Below, piece by piece: positions 17,122-26,873 of a stretch of DNA of 64,000 nt. The position numbers were made by a program, and so were the translations under genes. This DNA comes from Olavius algarvensis associated proteobacterium Delta 3 (GTDB taxonomy: Bacteria; Desulfobacterota; Desulfobacteria; Desulfobacterales; CAFBRK01), in assembly GCA_903231505.1 (NCBI GenBank), contig CAFBRK010000133.1:1-64000 (forward strand). The letters are read 5' to 3'. Position 1 is the stretch's first letter. Every line of letters begins with the position of its first letter. Under the pieces are notes generated by a model, which saw only the letters and a program-made list of their open reading frames with translations, was not told the DNA's origin and did not search any database.

Positions 17122-18396
17122 TTATTTATCAAACGGGCAACTCCCGCCTTCGATATGCGCCATCAATTCGTCCCGGTAATATTCGAGCAGGCTCTGCACC
17201 GGGGCTGCCGCGCCGGGCGCAAACGCGCAGTAGGCATTCCACAGGTGCCGGGCCATACGATCGATCATGTCCAGATAGGCGACTTCCCCTTGCCCGTTTT
17301 CGATGCGCCACAGCAGATCCTTGATATATGGAATCCCTTCCCGGCAGGGCGTGCACCAGCCGCAGGATTCCCTGGCGAAAAAATCGATCAGGTTACAGGT
17401 TACCCGGACCAGGCAGGTGCTTTCGTCAAAGACCATGATGGCAGCTGTGCCCAGGCGATTGCCCACCGCCTTGAGGCCCTCGAAGTCCATGTCGATGTCG
17501 AAATGCTCTTTGGGAAGAAATCCTGTTGAGGCGCCTCCCGGCAGACAGGCCTTGAACGTTCCGCCCGAGCGCATTCCACCGGCATGGGTTTCCACGATCT
17601 CCCTCAACGGCACCCCCATGGGCAGCTCAAAGCAGCCCGGCGTGTTGACCTTGCCGCTGACACAATAAAGCTTGGTGCCGGCGCCGGTTTCGGTCAGGGC
17701 GAGATGTTTAAACCAATCCGCGCCGTTTTTCAGGATATGGGGGACGCAGCAAAGGGTTTCGACATTATTTACCAGTGTCGGTCGATCCCAGAGCCCCTTT
17801 ACCGTGGGAAACGGTGGCGGCTTTCTGGGATTGGGTCGCCGGCCTTCCAGTGCATTCAGCTGGGCCGTCACTTCGCCGCAGATATAGCGGCCGCCGCTGC
17901 GGTGGACATCGATGTGGAAGTCAAACCCGCTGCCGAGAATATCCTTCCCCACAAAACCGGCGTCCCGGGCAATACCGACTTCCCGTTCCAGGATCCGGGC
18001 GGCGCTCTCATACTCGGGACGTATAAACACGATTCCCTTTTCCGCCTGGACCCCGCTGGCCGTGAGCACCATCCCTTCGATGAGCTGGTGCGGATCGGCA
18101 TGGATGAGCACCCGGTCTTTGAAGGTGCCGGGCTCCATTTCATCGGCATTGCAGACGAGATACCTCGGAAACGGGGCATCCTCGGGAACCGTCGACATTT
18201 TCATGCCGGCGGGAAAGGCGGCTCCCCCCCGACCCAGCAGGACCGCGTTCTGGATGGTCTGCCGAACATCAGCAGACGGCACCTTCCCGAGGCTCTCGGT
18301 CAGGGCCGTGTAGCCGCCGCTTTCCCGGTATTCATCGATGGTGGCGATCCGATCCGGTTTGCGGTTCTGAAGCAATACTTTTGGATAAGACGTCAT
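17122..18396 (-). CDS. nuoF: NADH-quinone oxidoreductase subunit F (NADH/FMN-binding)
   Basis: The 424-aa catalytic subunit that oxidises NADH through FMN. The glycine-rich NADH site GRGGAAFPAGMK, the FMN region (NADEMEPGTFKDR) and the N3 cluster motif ESCGWCTPCREG are intact, with the distal Cys in AYCAFAPGAAAPVQS. It lies 12 nt downstream of nuoE, forming the NADH dehydrogenase module together with nuoG. Confidence 0.97.
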   Translation of the reverse strand: MTSYPKVLLQNRKPDRIATIDEYRESGGYTALTESLGKVPSADVRQTIQNAVLLGRGGAAFPAGMKMSTVPEDAPFPRYLVCNADEMEPGTFKDRVLIHADPHQLIEGMVLTASGVQAEKGIVFIRPEYESAARILEREVGIARDAGFVGKDILGSGFDFHIDVHRSGGRYICGEVTAQLNALEGRRPNPRKPPPFPTVKGLWDRPTLVNNVETLCCVPHILKNGADWFKHLALTETGAGTKLYCVSGKVNTPGCFELPMGVPLREIVETHAGGMRSGGTFKACLPGGASTGFLPKEHFDIDMDFEGLKAVGNRLGTAAIMVFDESTCLVRVTCNLIDFFARESCGWCTPCREGIPYIKDLLWRIENGQGEVAYLDMIDRMARHLWNAYCAFAPGAAAPVQSLLEYYRDELMAHIEGGSCPFDK

Positions 18397-18408
18397 ATCT
18401 TATTTCAC

Positions 18409-18885
18409 TCAATCCTTGTCGGCACGCAGACGGTCGATGATGGCATCGAGCGATTCGACGGTCAGCGGGCCGTAGACCTTTCGATTGATCAGTATGGCCG
18501 GGGCCCGATCGCAGTATCCGATGCAGCAGACCGGAAGCAGCGTGAACAGATCGTCGCCTGTGGTTTCGCCGGCCCCGATTCCCAGTTTTTGGTGAAGGTG
18601 CGCTTCAATGGTTTCACTGCCGTCGAGCATACACAGCAGGCTGTCGCACACATGGATGACGTATTTCCCTACGGGCTCGCGGTAGACAAACGTGTAGAAG
18701 GTGGCGAGCTCTTCGATTTCCACCGGCGCGATGCCGAGCAAGCCGGCAGCGGTCTCGACCGCCTCGTCCGTGAGATAGCCGTAGTGGTCCTGGAGGGCGA
18801 ACATGACATCCACGGCCAACTCTTTGGGGTGGTCCACCGCAGCGATGTCGTGTTCCAGTTTGTCCTGAAGTTCTTCTGGCAGCAT
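18409..18885 (-). CDS. nuoE: NADH-quinone oxidoreductase subunit E
   Basis: The 158-aa thioredoxin-fold 2Fe-2S subunit of the complex I NADH module. The four ligands can be seen as CDSLLC (C-x4-C) and CIGYC (C-x3-C). The helical N-terminus (YLTDEAVETAAGLLGIAPVEIEELATFYTF) is typical. It starts 7 nt after the nuoBCD stop. Confidence 0.96.
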   Translation of the reverse strand: MLPEELQDKLEHDIAAVDHPKELAVDVMFALQDHYGYLTDEAVETAAGLLGIAPVEIEELATFYTFVYREPVGKYVIHVCDSLLCMLDGSETIEAHLHQKLGIGAGETTGDDLFTLLPVCCIGYCDRAPAILINRKVYGPLTVESLDAIIDRLRADKD

Positions 18886-18892
18886 CGGGTTC

Positions 18893-21286
18893 CTATCGAT
18901 CGATATCCGGGAGAATATAGTCTACCGAGCCGATGATGGCGATAAGGTCGGAAATGGAGTTGCCCCTGGCCATCATCGGCAGTACCTGCACATTGGGAAA
19001 ACCAGGGGATCGGATGCGCATGCGGTACGCATAGCCCAGCCCATCGCTGACCACGTAATAACCCTGTTCGCCCCGGGGAATTTCGCAGGAGGCATAGGCC
19101 TCCCCGATGGGTATTCGGGGACCCCGGGTCACGTTGATGAAATGGTGGATAAGGCTTTCGATGTCCTTGAGCATGTCTTCCCGCTGGGGAATGGCATACC
19201 GGTAATCGTCGGTGACCCAGCGACCCGGCGGCATCTGCTCGGCCGCCTGTTTGATAATTCTGAGGCTCTGGCGCATCTCCGCCACCCGCACCTGGTACCG
19301 TGCGTAGCAATCCCCGGCCTCCGCCGTGGGTATCTCGAAATCAAAGGCATCGTATCCGGAGTAGGGAAATGCTTTTCGCAAATCCCACGAAAGGCCGCAG
19401 GCCCTGAGGTTCGGACCGCTGACACCCCAGTCCACGGCGTCATCCAGTGAGATGGTACCGACGCCCTGGGTCCGCATTTTAAAGATGATGTTTTCGGTCA
19501 CCAGAGATTCGTATTCGTCGATTCGGCGGTCGAAGATTTTGGTAAAATTATCCACCGGGGTCTTCCACCCGTCCGGCAGGTCCAGCGCCACACCGCCCAG
19601 TCGGAAAAACGAGGCGTGAAGACGCCCGCCGGTGATCAGTTCCACGATGTCGAGGATCATTTCCCGCTCGCGGAACGTGTAAAAAGTCGGTGTCATGGCC
19701 CCGACGTCATGGGCCAGGGTGCCGAAATAGACCAGGTGATTGCTGAGGCGGTAGAGCTCGCTGAGCAGGACCCGGATAACCTGGGCCCGGTCCGGCACCT
19801 GAATTCCGGCCAGGGTTTCCACGGCCATGACATAGGGCAGGTTGTTGGCCGCCCCGGCCAGGTAGTCCACGCGGTCCGTGTAAGGGATGAACTGATTCCA
19901 GGTCTGACGCTCGCCGATCTTCTCGACCGACCGGTGGTGGTAACCGATCTCCATATCCAGATCGGTGATCTCTTCGCCGTTGAGCGCTGCGATAAACCGC
20001 ATCAGACCGTGGGTGCTGACATGATGCGGGCCGATATTGAGAATCATCTCCTCGGCATCGACCGCCTCCTCAAGAAACATGTCGCCGTCCCTGGGCTGAA
20101 GGATGCGGGCATCTTCCCGGGTATAGGGGGGCATGTCCGTGGCCCGGCCCGGATGGCTCTTTTGCAGGGGATGGCCTTTCCAGTGGTCGGGCATCAGAAT
20201 CCGGCGAAGGTTCGGGTGGCCGGCGAAACGGATGCCGAACATGTCGAAGACTTCCCGTTCGTACCAGTTGGCCGAAGGCCAGATGTCGGTAATGCTCGGG
20301 TGGGTCGGTGATTCCCCCGTCAACGGGGTTTTCAGTCGCACCCGGCAGGCCGGGTCGAAAGACAGCAGATGATAGACGAGGGTGTAATCGGGGTACGCGT
20401 CACGGGTTCGGCGGGCCGATTCGTCCACAGCCGTGAGATCTTCGAGCCGCCGGTAGCGCGGGGTCGCATCGGTTTTGAGATAGGTTAACACCTGTTTGAC
20501 GGAATCGGGAGCCACCTCGAAGGTCAGAAAGTCCGATGTTTCCGGGGCCTGCCGGAGGACATCGCCGAACCGGCGGGTCAGCTCGGCGGCAAGCCGGTGG
20601 TCGCCATTGCTGAGGGCGGCTGCCGCCGGAGGTGGTGACCACATCAGATCGGAGCGGCTGCCGACAAACTCCGGCGGCGTGACCGAGGTCCCGCGAATGG
20701 CGATACGTTCCATCCCGGGGCCACGGGGGTCACGGGATTTTGTGTCGCCATCGGCGAGAACGGGCCGCTGGGTGCCCTGGGTACCGCCGCCCAGATGAAA
20801 GATGGACCGCGCCGGTTTTTCCTCGGCAACCTTTTCCTGGAGCATCACCAGCCCCTGGAGGACAGCCTCGGGGCGGGGCGGGCATCCGGGAATATAGACA
20901 TCCACCGGCAATATCTGGTTCACTCCCTGCACCACGCTGTAGGCGTCGTACATACCGCCGGTGTTCGCACAGGATCCCATGGAGATCACCCATTTGGGCT
21001 CTGGCATCTGCTCGTAGAGGCGGCGCACCACCGGCGCAATTTTTTTAAACAGGGTTCCGGAGACGATGAGCAGATCCGCCTGACGGGGTGAGGGTCGAAA
21101 GACTTCCGCGCCGAACCGGGCGATGTCGTACCGGGAGGTAATGGCCGTTGCCTCTTCGACGAAACAGCAGGACAGTCCGAAAAACATCGGCCAGAGGCTA
21201 CGGGATCGTGCCCAGTTGAGCACCATGTCGACCGGTTTTAACAGCCTGTCGAATGGGGTTATCGGCGCGTGGGTTTCGGTCCCCAA
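18893..21286 (-). CDS. nuoBCD: Fused NADH-quinone oxidoreductase subunits B/C/D
   Basis: A single 797-aa polypeptide carries three complex I subunits in order. Residues 1-155 are NuoB, with N2-cluster cysteines Cys40, Cys41 (GLSCC), Cys106 (GSC) and Cys135 (PGCPPRP). A roughly 65-residue polar linker follows. NuoC spans about 225-380 ([24 protein letters not shown]). NuoD spans about 400-797 with [13 protein letters not shown] and the quinone-site region. CD fusions are common; BCD fusions are known in some Desulfobacterota and Desulfuromonadia. The start at 21286 overlaps nuoA by 28 nt. The fusion fixes the stoichiometry and assembly of the Q-module. Confidence 0.96.
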   Translation of the reverse strand: MGTETHAPITPFDRLLKPVDMVLNWARSRSLWPMFFGLSCCFVEEATAITSRYDIARFGAEVFRPSPRQADLLIVSGTLFKKIAPVVRRLYEQMPEPKWVISMGSCANTGGMYDAYSVVQGVNQILPVDVYIPGCPPRPEAVLQGLVMLQEKVAEEKPARSIFHLGGGTQGTQRPVLADGDTKSRDPRGPGMERIAIRGTSVTPPEFVGSRSDLMWSPPPAAAALSNGDHRLAAELTRRFGDVLRQAPETSDFLTFEVAPDSVKQVLTYLKTDATPRYRRLEDLTAVDESARRTRDAYPDYTLVYHLLSFDPACRVRLKTPLTGESPTHPSITDIWPSANWYEREVFDMFGIRFAGHPNLRRILMPDHWKGHPLQKSHPGRATDMPPYTREDARILQPRDGDMFLEEAVDAEEMILNIGPHHVSTHGLMRFIAALNGEEITDLDMEIGYHHRSVEKIGERQTWNQFIPYTDRVDYLAGAANNLPYVMAVETLAGIQVPDRAQVIRVLLSELYRLSNHLVYFGTLAHDVGAMTPTFYTFREREMILDIVELITGGRLHASFFRLGGVALDLPDGWKTPVDNFTKIFDRRIDEYESLVTENIIFKMRTQGVGTISLDDAVDWGVSGPNLRACGLSWDLRKAFPYSGYDAFDFEIPTAEAGDCYARYQVRVAEMRQSLRIIKQAAEQMPPGRWVTDDYRYAIPQREDMLKDIESLIHHFINVTRGPRIPIGEAYASCEIPRGEQGYYVVSDGLGYAYRMRIRSPGFPNVQVLPMMARGNSISDLIAIIGSVDYILPDIDR

Positions 21287-21669
21287 TCAAGTCCTCCCTT
21301 TTGCCAGATGTAGATCAGACCGGCGACTAATACGACGATAAAGAAGGTAATCTGGAACCATCCCAGCCAGCCCAGGGGCCTGCAGGCGATCGCCCAGGAG
21401 AAAATAAATGCGGCTTCCACGTCAAAGAGCAGAAAGAAGATAGCGACCTGGTAAAACGGAATCGGATATCTCAGACGGGCGGTTCCCGTGGGGATGATTC
21501 CGCTTTCGTAGGGACGGAGTTTGTCGGGGTTGGGTTTCTTTTCTCCCAGCCAGGAAGAAAGAAAAAGCAGTACGGCAACCAGGCCGATAACGGCCATCGC
21601 ATAGATGACGAGACCGAAAACACCCGGGGTCCAGGAGGACAGCACACCGGGGTTCAATACAGGCTCCAT
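21259..21669 (-). CDS. nuoA: NADH-quinone oxidoreductase subunit A
   Basis: First gene of the complex I operon, encoding the 136-aa three-helix subunit A. The conserved loop [10 protein letters not shown] with its Cys-to-Ser type variation and the [15 protein letters not shown] helix are present. GGAG about 6 nt before the ATG supports the start. No strong sigma-70 promoter is evident in the 340-nt region upstream. Together with the other genes this gives a complete 14-subunit set in 12 genes. Confidence 0.95.
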   Translation of the reverse strand: MEPVLNPGVLSSWTPGVFGLVIYAMAVIGLVAVLLFLSSWLGEKKPNPDKLRPYESGIIPTGTARLRYPIPFYQVAIFFLLFDVEAAFIFSWAIACRPLGWLGWFQITFFIVVLVAGLIYIWQKGGLDWGPKPTRR

Positions 21670-22012
21670 GGATCATCTCCAGCGAAGGTCACGTGCGAAA
21701 CGGGTCAGCCGATGATGGAAATGGTTCTGTCCAAAAGGTGTTTCGTTACAGACAGGGCAAGACAAATTTCATGCGTATCACCGGGGGAAGGCAGCTATCC
21801 ACCAACTACCCGGGCCTCGGTGTGTTTCTTCCGTTACGCCGGCGAAGGCCCCGCTGGAATGACAAATGTCGGTGGGAAAAAAATTCCCGACGGTTGAATT
21901 AACTGATGCAGTTCCCGAAACCTTTTCATAGAATGCTCTGGTTGAAAGGATAAATAGACTGGTGTCTTGGTTTATGTCAAGGGGCTGGAAACGGCCTCAG
22001 GGGCCGGTCAGC
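21670..22012. other. Leader region between nuoA and the CBS gene
   Basis: No gene is visible in this 343-nt stretch. It must hold the nuo promoter (minus strand), but I could not identify convincing -35/-10 elements. It includes a fragment of the CGGCGAAGG dispersed repeat near 21836-21868 and a small GGCC hairpin near 21993-22006 that could terminate the CBS transcript. Confidence 0.4.
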
Positions 22013-22480
22013 TCATTTCTTATTGCCTCTCCAGCCCCAGTTTTCATAGTACTCCCAGCCGGCGATCTGGTGGAGTTCGTGGATTTGCTGGTCTTTTTCC
22101 AGGAGGCTGGCTCTCGTCACGTCGCCGATGGACAGAAGGCCGATATACGTATTGTCCTTTTCGATCAGAATATGGCGAATGAACAGGCCAAGAAACATGT
22201 CCTGGAGCTTGGAGATCGGCGTGTCATGGGAGGCGGAATGCAGATTGACGGTCATCACGTCGCCCACCCGGGTGGTTACCGGATCGAATCCGGGTTCGGA
22301 AACACCGCGGAGTAAATCCCGTTCGGTCCAGATACCGACGATGCGGCCTTCCTCTTTGATAAGGATGGCGCCGATCTTGTTTGCCATCATCACACCCACA
22401 ACTTCCTTGACGGACTGAGCCGGGGAAACACATACCATCTCTCTTTTTTTGTTTTGAAGCATGTCATATGCGGTTTTCAT
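22013..22480 (-). CDS. CBS domain pair protein
   Basis: A 155-aa protein made of two CBS motifs, which together form a nucleotide-sensing Bateman module. The first covers about residues 10-60 (VKEVVGVMMANKIGAILIKEEGRIVGIWTERDLLRG) and the second about 75-125 (RHILIEKDNTYIGLLSIGDVTRA). The ATG at 22480 has AAGAGGTG 6 nt upstream; an in-frame GTG at 22489 overlaps that site. The C-terminus is aromatic (WEYYENWGWRGNKK). It is the stand-alone, single-domain type often linked to adenylate or redox sensing; no ligand can be assigned. Confidence 0.88.
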   Translation of the reverse strand: MKTAYDMLQNKKREMVCVSPAQSVKEVVGVMMANKIGAILIKEEGRIVGIWTERDLLRGVSEPGFDPVTTRVGDVMTVNLHSASHDTPISKLQDMFLGLFIRHILIEKDNTYIGLLSIGDVTRASLLEKDQQIHELHQIAGWEYYENWGWRGNKK

Positions 22481-22489
22481 TTTAGTCAC

Positions 22490-22724
22490 CTCTTGAGTTT
22501 ATAAAAGCAGTCGAAAATGGGAACCGTTTCATGACAATCGTTCAGGGGTAATTAATTACTATGAGCTGTATCTGGAGATTTCACGAAATGGAGTGTCGTT
22601 TAATACCGCCACCATAACATAAGAGAGCCTGGATCAACAGTTTGGTTTCACGCCCCTTCTATATTGCGCGTAGACCAATTCGGCATTAGGTTTTGGAAGT
22701 TAAATACCCGTTAGCCGCCCTTCG
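22490..22724. other. Intergenic DNA upstream of the CBS gene
   Basis: About 235 nt with lower GC than the surroundings and no recognisable gene. It should contain the promoter of the CBS gene (minus strand). No other structure was noted. Confidence 0.35.
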
Positions 22725-23040
22725 ACAGGCTCCCTTCGACAGGCTCAGGGCAGGCAGGGCAGGTAGGTAAACTGGATGCAGGATCCAGGATACAAGATAC
22801 AGGGGTTAGGAGATTTGGAGAGCTGGATTCTTGAAGTCAGAGGCTTGCCCGCCTTTGGCGGGTCGGATGTCGGATGGCAGAGGACAGAGGTCGGAGGTCG
22901 GATGTCCGAGGTCGGAAAACAAGGACAGCTAAGACATAAGGACACACGGGCAAACGGGCCAACCGGCTAACGGGCCAACCGGCTAACGGGCCCACGGGCA
23001 AACGGACAAGCCCTTCGACAAGCTCAGGATAAACAGGACA
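22725..23040. repeat. Composite ~300-bp repeat, copy A
   Basis: A long non-coding repeat flanked by CTTCGACAGGCTCAGG-type words. Its parts in order are a GGCAGG run, GATGCAGGATCCAGGATAC, GGAGATTTGGAGAGCTGG, a tract of GGTCGGATGTC/CAGAGGACAG words, AAGGACAGCTAAGACATAAG and a short tandem array of ACGGGCCAACCGGCTA (16-nt unit). The same parts occur in reverse complement at 41949-42247, with long nearly identical stretches. It is not a CRISPR array: units are degenerate and unspaced. Confidence 0.85.
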
Positions 23041-23142
23041 GGCAGATTTACCCTGTTAAATACGATCTACGATCGTTTGTTAAATTGACATTGAACAATC
23101 TAACAGGACAAACGTGGGCGGCTCATATAAAGGAGAATAATC

Positions 23143-23343
23143 ATGCCACAGTTTGAATATCAATGCGAAACGTGTGCGTATCGTTTCGATAAAATGGTGC
23201 AAAAATATGATGCCAAGGTGAAGTGCCCGTTGTGCGAGGGGGATGTCAAGAAACTGATGTCCTACTTTTCCGTGGGCACCGGAAAGACCGTCACAGCGGC
23301 ACTGCCGGCCGAGTTGGGACCCAAAATGTGCACCAACTGCTGA
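23143..23343 (+). CDS. FmdB-family zinc ribbon protein
   Basis: A 66-aa protein that begins MPQFEYQCETC and has two CxxC knuckles (CETC and CPLC), the signature of the FmdB/putative regulatory zinc-ribbon family. The C-terminus ends KMCTNC, adding a third Cys pair. AAAGGAG lies 9 nt upstream of the ATG. The role of the family is not settled; in some methanotrophs and methanogens it lies near formamidase or formate genes. It stands alone here and is closed by a strong terminator. Confidence 0.88.
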   Translation: MPQFEYQCETCAYRFDKMVQKYDAKVKCPLCEGDVKKLMSYFSVGTGKTVTAALPAELGPKMCTNC

Positions 23344-23369
23344 ACCGTTGGGCATTTGCGCAATGTTCA

Positions 23370-23411
23370 AAAATGGGAACCGGCGGAGCGTTCCGCCGGT
23401 TCCCATTTTTT
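23370..23411 (+). terminator. Rho-independent terminator after the FmdB gene
   Basis: A perfect 18-bp stem, AAAATGGGAACCGGCGGA (23370-23387) against TCCGCCGGTTCCCATTTT (23392-23409), with loop GCGT and a run of T at 23406-23411. It begins 27 nt after the stop codon. Confidence 0.92.
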
Positions 23412-23525
23412 GGGACGGCCCTTATTCAAAACCCCCCCCTCAGGGATTCTGAAATGGTAGCTCTTCCGAGCCCTCTGCCTGCCGGGTCGTAGCTTGAAGA
23501 GCGAAGCTCGGAGCATCTGCGGTAA

Positions 23526-24284
23526 ATGCCGTTCTCAACAATGAACCCCACCCATCCATACAAATCCGGAAAGCCACCTTCCGATCAATTGACCGAAACT
23601 TCCCCTGCGGCACGGAAAGCCCAGGTCAAAAAGGCCCGGGCCTATTACCGTGTCCATTCAAAATTCTACGACCTGACGCGCTGGCCGTTTCTGTTCGGTC
23701 GAAGAAGGCTCGCCAGCGAGTTGCCTTATCCCCGGAATGCCCGGATCGATGTCGCGGAAGTTGGATGTGGTACAGGAATTATGCTCAGGCAAATTGCCGG
23801 GCGCTATCCAAACGCTCGATTGGCCGGTTATGATGTGTCCGGTGAGATGCTGGCGAAAGCCCGGCGTAAGTTGCGTCCGTTCCATGACAGGGTGACATTG
23901 CACGAAGGCAACTTCTCGGAGGATTCCGGAGACCGGTTTGTGGACGTGGACGTGATCCTTTTTTCCTATTCTCTGTCATTGATCAACCCCCAATGGCAAA
24001 CCGTGGTTATGGAATCTGCCGAAAACCTGAAAAAAGAGGGGATGATCGCGGTCGTGGATTTTCACGACTCGCCCCACATCAGTGTAAAACGATACTTTGC
24101 CGGCGGTCACGTCAAAATGGACGGTCATCTGTATCCCTTCCTCCAGCGTCAATTCACGGCCCACCACCACGAACACCGATGGGCCTACGGGAACCTGTGG
24201 TCTTATTTTTTGTTTATCGGCTCCCCGAAGTCCTCGGCTGATTACCTTTCCCTTAATTGTTCTGATCGCCTTACTCCTAGCTAA
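23526..24284 (+). CDS. Class I SAM-dependent methyltransferase
   Basis: A 252-aa methyltransferase. SAM motif I is VAEVGCGTGIMLRQIA (about residue 78) and the acidic end of strand 2 is GYDVSGEML. The stretch VKMDGHLYPFLQ and the N-terminal YYRVHSKFYDLTRWPFLFGR resemble BtaB-type enzymes that trimethylate the betaine-lipid head group, but no BtaA partner is nearby, so a lipid or small-molecule substrate is only a suggestion. The ribosome site is weak; a start at the internal ATG six codons later is possible. It converges with the oxidoreductase on the other strand, leaving only 5 nt between the stops. Confidence 0.8.
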   Translation: MPFSTMNPTHPYKSGKPPSDQLTETSPAARKAQVKKARAYYRVHSKFYDLTRWPFLFGRRRLASELPYPRNARIDVAEVGCGTGIMLRQIAGRYPNARLAGYDVSGEMLAKARRKLRPFHDRVTLHEGNFSEDSGDRFVDVDVILFSYSLSLINPQWQTVVMESAENLKKEGMIAVVDFHDSPHISVKRYFAGGHVKMDGHLYPFLQRQFTAHHHEHRWAYGNLWSYFLFIGSPKSSADYLSLNCSDRLTPS

Positions 24285-24289
24285 AAATA

Positions 24290-25648
24290 TCATGAAGTAC
24301 TTGGGTTAAATTCCTGTTCCATTTTCTTCCGAAGCGTATAGGCAAACTGATCCTTATCCAATTCCACATCATTGTAGGTCAGGATCTCATCTTTGGGGAC
24401 GGGCCGAACCACGCGTGCCTTTCCCGATAGCCCTATGGGGAGGTGCGAATCCGCAAGGCTTTCTTTGGCATGAACCAGACGCCCGAAAACCGAATAACCG
24501 CCTTCGCCATCGAGGATATCCCCCGGTTTGAGATCCTTTTTTGCCACCGACGCCACATCCCCTAAAAAAGCTTTTGACGTCCCGGTGGGCTCATGACGCA
24601 GCGCCGCGGATGCCACGCTGATGCCGAGCTCCAGGCCGATCAGATGTGATGGCCGGTAGAGCGCAGCATAGTTTCCGGAAGCGTCGGTTCCCATGCCGTA
24701 TTCGGCAAAACATCGTTTTACATAGGCGGTTGGCGCTTTAAACACTACATAGACGCCCCACCGAAGATCGCCGTCTACCGAAGTCCCGTCCCGATGCTCG
24801 CTGGCGATGACCTCCACTGTCCCGCTGTGTTCCAGCACACCCCCATCGAATTTGGGTTTGAGAATGTCCGGCAGCTGGTGAACCCCTACCGGTGGAAATT
24901 GAAGGCCGCACCGCTGGGGAATCAGCCCTGAACCGTTGGCCACCGCACACATTTCAACAGCCGACTTGGTGCCGTCCAGAAACGAGTTGAACATCTGGGC
25001 ATTATAGTCGCCGCTGGCCACCTGTTCCTCTGAAAACCCGTAGTGCCCCCATACGGTGTCCGGAGTCGAGTAGTTAAATTCGGGCTGGTACCGGGTTCCC
25101 TTGCCGGCGCAGACCACTTCCAGACCCACGGCACGGGCCCAGTCGATCTGTTCGGAAATGAGCGCCGGCTGGTCCCCATAGGCCATGGAATAGACCAGGT
25201 TGTTTTCAGCAGCTTTCTTATGCAGCACCGGGCCCAACAGGCAATCCGCCTCCACATTGACCATGACCACGTGCTTGCCGGCCTCGAGACTCCTGTAGGC
25301 GTGAACGGCCCCGGATTCGGGTATACCGGTGATTTCGATGATGACATCCAGGTCGGCGGCGATCAGCGCCACGGCATCCTCGGTGATCGCGACGGATTGT
25401 TTTTTTGCCGCGTCATTGATCTCTCCCGTGGAAGTTGTGACGCTCAGACTATCCTTCGACCATCCGGTTTTAATGCAGGCCTCGATCGCCTTTTGAGGAT
25501 CCAGTTCCGCAATACCCACAACCTGCATGCCCGGGGTGAGACGGACCTGGGAAAGAAACATGGAACTGAACTTTCCGGCACCGATAACGCCGATACGGAT
25601 CGGTGTGTCGTTCTGTGCGCGTTCCTGCAATAACGTATACAGATTCAT
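24290..25648 (-). CDS. NAD(P)-dependent oxidoreductase with C-terminal SAF domain
   Basis: A 452-aa protein with an N-terminal Rossmann fold (IGVIGAGKFSSMFLSQ, about residues 18-33), similar to homoserine dehydrogenase-like enzymes, and a C-terminal SAF-type module (KKDLKPGDILDGEGGYSVFGRLVHA, then SHLPIGLSGKARVVRPVPKDEILTYNDVEL). Homologs are often listed as homoserine dehydrogenase-like or mislabelled as FlgA because of the SAF domain; they tend to sit in carbohydrate or sugar-acid pathways. The substrate is unknown. AAGGAGG precedes the ATG. The gene stands alone. Confidence 0.85.
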   Translation of the reverse strand: MNLYTLLQERAQNDTPIRIGVIGAGKFSSMFLSQVRLTPGMQVVGIAELDPQKAIEACIKTGWSKDSLSVTTSTGEINDAAKKQSVAITEDAVALIAADLDVIIEITGIPESGAVHAYRSLEAGKHVVMVNVEADCLLGPVLHKKAAENNLVYSMAYGDQPALISEQIDWARAVGLEVVCAGKGTRYQPEFNYSTPDTVWGHYGFSEEQVASGDYNAQMFNSFLDGTKSAVEMCAVANGSGLIPQRCGLQFPPVGVHQLPDILKPKFDGGVLEHSGTVEVIASEHRDGTSVDGDLRWGVYVVFKAPTAYVKRCFAEYGMGTDASGNYAALYRPSHLIGLELGISVASAALRHEPTGTSKAFLGDVASVAKKDLKPGDILDGEGGYSVFGRLVHAKESLADSHLPIGLSGKARVVRPVPKDEILTYNDVELDKDQFAYTLRKKMEQEFNPSTS

Positions 25649-25898
25649 GATGCCTCCTTCCAGAGTCTCAAGGATGGGATTGGATAGATGGGTATCGATA
25701 CAAAGATGTATGTTTGTAAATTACTGGATTGCGAACTGCAAGCCCGCTGTAAAATCCGGGACATTGTAAGATTTTCCCTCCCGCAACGACATATTCAATA
25801 AGTTCAGTTAAACACTTGAATCCTTGACCCCTTGGCCACTTGGATCCTTTATCCAGGAATCTCAAGAAGAAGAATCTACACATGATGAGGTGATCACT
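25649..25898. other. Divergent spacer with CCTTGACCCCTTGG words
   Basis: A 250-nt region between the divergent oxidoreductase and YHS genes. Near 25815-25855 it carries a tract of imperfect CTTGAATCC/CTTGACCCC words, one of the dispersed families of this window. GAGG at 25887-25890 is the ribosome site of the YHS gene. Promoters for both directions should lie here but were not identified. Confidence 0.45.
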
Positions 25899-26360
25899 AT
25901 GAATAAAGCATTTACGTTTAAGATCGGCGTGATCCTGGCGGGAGTCCTTCTCTTTGCCATTTCCGCATTTGCAATGAACTACAACCCCAGCAACGTGGGG
26001 GCCAACGGTTACGATGTTGTGGCCTATTTCACGGATAGTAAGGCGGTTCGCGGGACCGGATGGCATGTGGCCGTCCATGACGGTACCACCTATCTCTTTT
26101 CAAACAAGAAAAACCGTAAGATGTTCGCTAAGTCTCCTGGAAAATACCTCCCTGAATTTGGCGGGTACTGTGCTTTTGGCGCCGCCATGGGAAAGAAATT
26201 CTATGCCGATCCCACGGTGTGGAAGATTGTTGACGGGAAACTGTACCTGAATCTGGACCAAAAAATTCAGAAAAAATTCGAAAAAGATGTCCCCGGACAC
26301 CTGAAAAAAGCCTATGCGAACTGGCCGAAGATTAAGGATAAGGCCCCGGAAGGCATCTAA
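25899..26360 (+). CDS. Exported YHS-domain protein
   Basis: A 153-aa protein with a Sec signal peptide (KIGVILAGVLLFAISAFA, about residues 8-25) followed by a YHS domain (GYDVVAYFTDSKAVRG ... YLFSNKKNRKMFAKSPGKYLPEFGGYCAFGAAMG). The YHS motif is seen in metal-binding proteins, including heavy-metal ATPases, and the single Cys at YCAFG is its usual ligand position. The ATG at 25899 was chosen from the GAGG 8 nt upstream and the start of the signal peptide. The likely place of action is the periplasm; the ligand is unknown. Confidence 0.87.
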   Translation: MNKAFTFKIGVILAGVLLFAISAFAMNYNPSNVGANGYDVVAYFTDSKAVRGTGWHVAVHDGTTYLFSNKKNRKMFAKSPGKYLPEFGGYCAFGAAMGKKFYADPTVWKIVDGKLYLNLDQKIQKKFEKDVPGHLKKAYANWPKIKDKAPEGI

Positions 26361-26873
26361 CCTGAGTATCGCATGAAATCTTTTCTAATAATTTGTAATA
26401 ATTGAGAATTCAGTACTTTGGGAAATGCTCTTTCTGTAAAAACGGGATAACATCTTGTACCCAGCCATCGATTTGTAAAATTTAGAAAAGGTTTCACCCG
26501 CAGGGCGCTCCCTGAGGAATCCATTGGCGGCGTTATCAAGGGCTCGCAATAGTTTGCTATGGCACCCCCTTTGAATGCCTCAGGGGCGTGCGATATCCGG
26601 GTAATCCTCAAAATCCTGCCCTCTGGTTTCTGTCATCCGACATCTGTCTTCTGCCTTCTGCCTTCTGTCCCCTGACGTCTGTCCTCCGGCCTCCGACATC
26701 TGCCTTCTGTCCTCTGCTCTCTGAAACCTATCTCATTGACATTCCCTTCTAAGTTTCTATCATAACTACAACCACCTCCTCTCACACTGCTATATTCCGC
26801 TTTCGTCTGTTGACCTGGAAACAAAAACAATCTCGTCGTTCATTCAATTTGTTTCCCTGAAAGGATTAATACC
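26361..26873. other. 513-nt non-coding spacer with a TCTGCCTTCTG tract
   Basis: No gene is supported. The distinct part is 26633-26728, where short words such as CATCTGTC, TTCTGCC, TTCTGTCC and TCCGACATC repeat with a period of about 7-8 nt and no exact unit. The same words appear in the ~300-bp composite repeats. The rest is AT-richer DNA with no clear structure. Confidence 0.55.

Noticed and set aside
17584..18936. A 450-codon plus-strand frame opposite nuoF and nuoE
   Set aside because: NuoE and NuoF have full family signatures on the other strand.
22925..23010. Tandem ACGGGCCAACCGG units as a possible CRISPR array
   Set aside because: Units are contiguous and degenerate with no unique spacers, and no cas genes are in the window.
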